Of a stretch of DNA of 64,000 bases, positions 63,109-64,000 are shown one piece after another. This DNA comes from Brucella pituitosa. GTDB taxonomy: Bacteria > Pseudomonadota > Alphaproteobacteria > Rhizobiales > Rhizobiaceae. Both the position numbers and the translations under genes were made by a program. The notes below the pieces were generated by a model. It was not told the origin of the DNA and ran no database searches. It was given only the letters and a program-made list of their open reading frames with translations. Location: contig NZ_PYSY02000003.1 in the NCBI RefSeq assembly GCF_003049685.1, forward strand, positions 310,001 to 374,000, written 5' to 3'. How positions within the stretch are numbered: position 1 is the first letter of the stretch; each line of letters begins with the position of its first letter.

Positions 63109-64000
63109 ATGGAAAGTGCCCTATTCCGGGGTGATCCTACGCGAAAAATTCGTGTCGTTTGCCAGTCTTCCGACAGTCCTCACAAAGTAGCCAGCGTGGA
63201 AGCGTTGGCTGCACGCCTATGTTCGTTGACCGGCAGGCACTTACTGCCCACCCTGCAAAGCTTTGACGAGAACAATGGAACGTTTTTCGTGCCGACTTTT
63301 GCTCTGGTCCGCCAGGATGGGCACCCCCAAATGAGCATTGAGAACCTCTACGGCGGCATCGTTCATCACGGTTTTATGGCAACGAAACTGGTTACCCATC
63401 CACACTGGCACGACGATGACAATTTGCCGGAAGGTTGGGCAGGAAACTTTGCAGCTTGGTTGCAGGGTTGTGTCCTGCCCGGCTTTTCGGTCTTTTCACA
63501 TGGCCATGCACTGGATGCCGCTGGTACCCTGCTGAAAAAGCACAAGGTCCGGTTCAAAAATCCCTATGCGTCCGGCGGCAAAGACCAGATCGTCATAGAA
63601 ACCGTTCGCGCCCTCGACGGATTTCTGGAAACTGTGTCTGATCGCGAAATTGCAAACGGGCTCGTCATCGAAGAGCATGTTGAAAACTCCACCACATATT
63701 CCGTCGGACTGGTCCAGATTGAAAACCACATTGGAAGCTATCTTGGCCGTCAATATACTTCTCAGGACAATGACGGGAGTGCGGTTTATGCGGGTAGCCG
63801 TTTGCGTATGGTGCGCGGCGGCTGGGACGCACTGCTTCGTCAACTCCACTCGCCCGTTGCGCACAGGATCGTTGAGAATGCCAGACGCTACGATGAAGCT
63901 GCCCGGCAACATCTTGGACTGGTTGCGTCGCGCAGAAACTACGATGTTCTTGTCGGGCCGATCACGGAAAATGGCGTCCGCTGCGGCGTGTTGGAACAGT
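63109..64000 (+). CDS. DUF3182 family protein (partial, runs off right edge)
   Basis: From ATG 63109 the frame is open to the window end (297 codons). It contains 'GGIVHHGFMATKLVTHPHWHD', 'GKDQIVIETVRALDGFLETV' and 'LVIEEHVENSTTYSVGLVQI', in which glycine-rich and acidic segments recall an ATP-grasp-like fold. DUF3182 is assigned from memory. It follows the YciF-like gene by 36 bp and probably shares its transcript. The C-terminal quarter is not seen. Confidence 0.75.
   Translation, partial: MESALFRGDPTRKIRVVCQSSDSPHKVASVEALAARLCSLTGRHLLPTLQSFDENNGTFFVPTFALVRQDGHPQMSIENLYGGIVHHGFMATKLVTHPHWHDDDNLPEGWAGNFAAWLQGCVLPGFSVFSHGHALDAAGTLLKKHKVRFKNPYASGGKDQIVIETVRALDGFLETVSDREIANGLVIEEHVENSTTYSVGLVQIENHIGSYLGRQYTSQDNDGSAVYAGSRLRMVRGGWDALLRQLHSPVAHRIVENARRYDEAARQHLGLVASRRNYDVLVGPITENGVRCGVLEQ

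Overview
The window reads as chromosome or large-replicon sequence from an alphaproteobacterium of the order Hyphomicrobiales, most likely Brucellaceae (an Ochrobactrum/Brucella-type organism). This is inferred from gene content, not from a database search: a complete thuEFGKAB-thuR trehalose-type operon, a periplasmic nitrate reductase cluster in the order napEFDABC, a rhizobial AapP-type ATPase, and a group of small DUF genes preceded by GGAAC-N17-GTT boxes of the kind used by the alphaproteobacterial stress sigma factor EcfG. No rRNA, tRNA or CRISPR array was seen.

Layout. 0-1 kb: a partial nucleotidyltransferase-fold gene with paired upstream repeats. 1.1-2.9 kb: gamma-glutamyltransferase. 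3.2-10.6 kb: thuB, A, K, G, F, E and the divergent LacI regulator. 11.5-13.1 kb: hipA and a frameshifted hipB in unusual order. 13.3-16.6 kb: MFS pump and FAD monooxygenase, divergent from a MarR regulator over twin operators. 17-21 kb: orphan sugar-binding protein, diguanylate cyclase and a broken GAF-GGDEF-EAL gene. 21-25.5 kb: LysR/oxidoreductase pair, CPBP protease, glycine-zipper lipoprotein, acetyltransferase. 25.9-31 kb: a large autotransporter, an IS6-family element, the tail of a second autotransporter and a small MITE-like element. 31-39 kb: nap operon, divergent from a histidine kinase, a FixJ-type regulator and a secreted GlcG/HbpS-like protein. 39.7-43.4 kb: parDE, small enzymes and decaying LysR, EamA and aminotransferase genes. 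43.6-50.8 kb: an intact seven-gene operon for uptake and breakdown of an unidentified amino-acid-like compound, with an XRE-cupin regulator. 50.9-54.5 kb: a decaying polyamine-type ABC operon. 54.6-58.3 kb: insertion-sequence debris and broken genes. 58.3-64 kb: a cluster of small stress-type genes (DUF3606, DUF3175, DUF3008, YciF/DUF892, DUF3182) that appears to be one EcfG regulon.

The dominant theme is modular catabolic and regulatory operons separated by stretches of gene decay. At least nine genes carry single frameshifts, truncations or internal stops. Some shifts lie in homopolymers, so sequencing error cannot be excluded for those; truncations, domain deletions and multiple stops in others are real decay. 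The most promising under-described systems are the 44.3-50.8 kb operon, the kinase/regulator/HbpS-like module beside nap, and the compact EcfG island at the right end.
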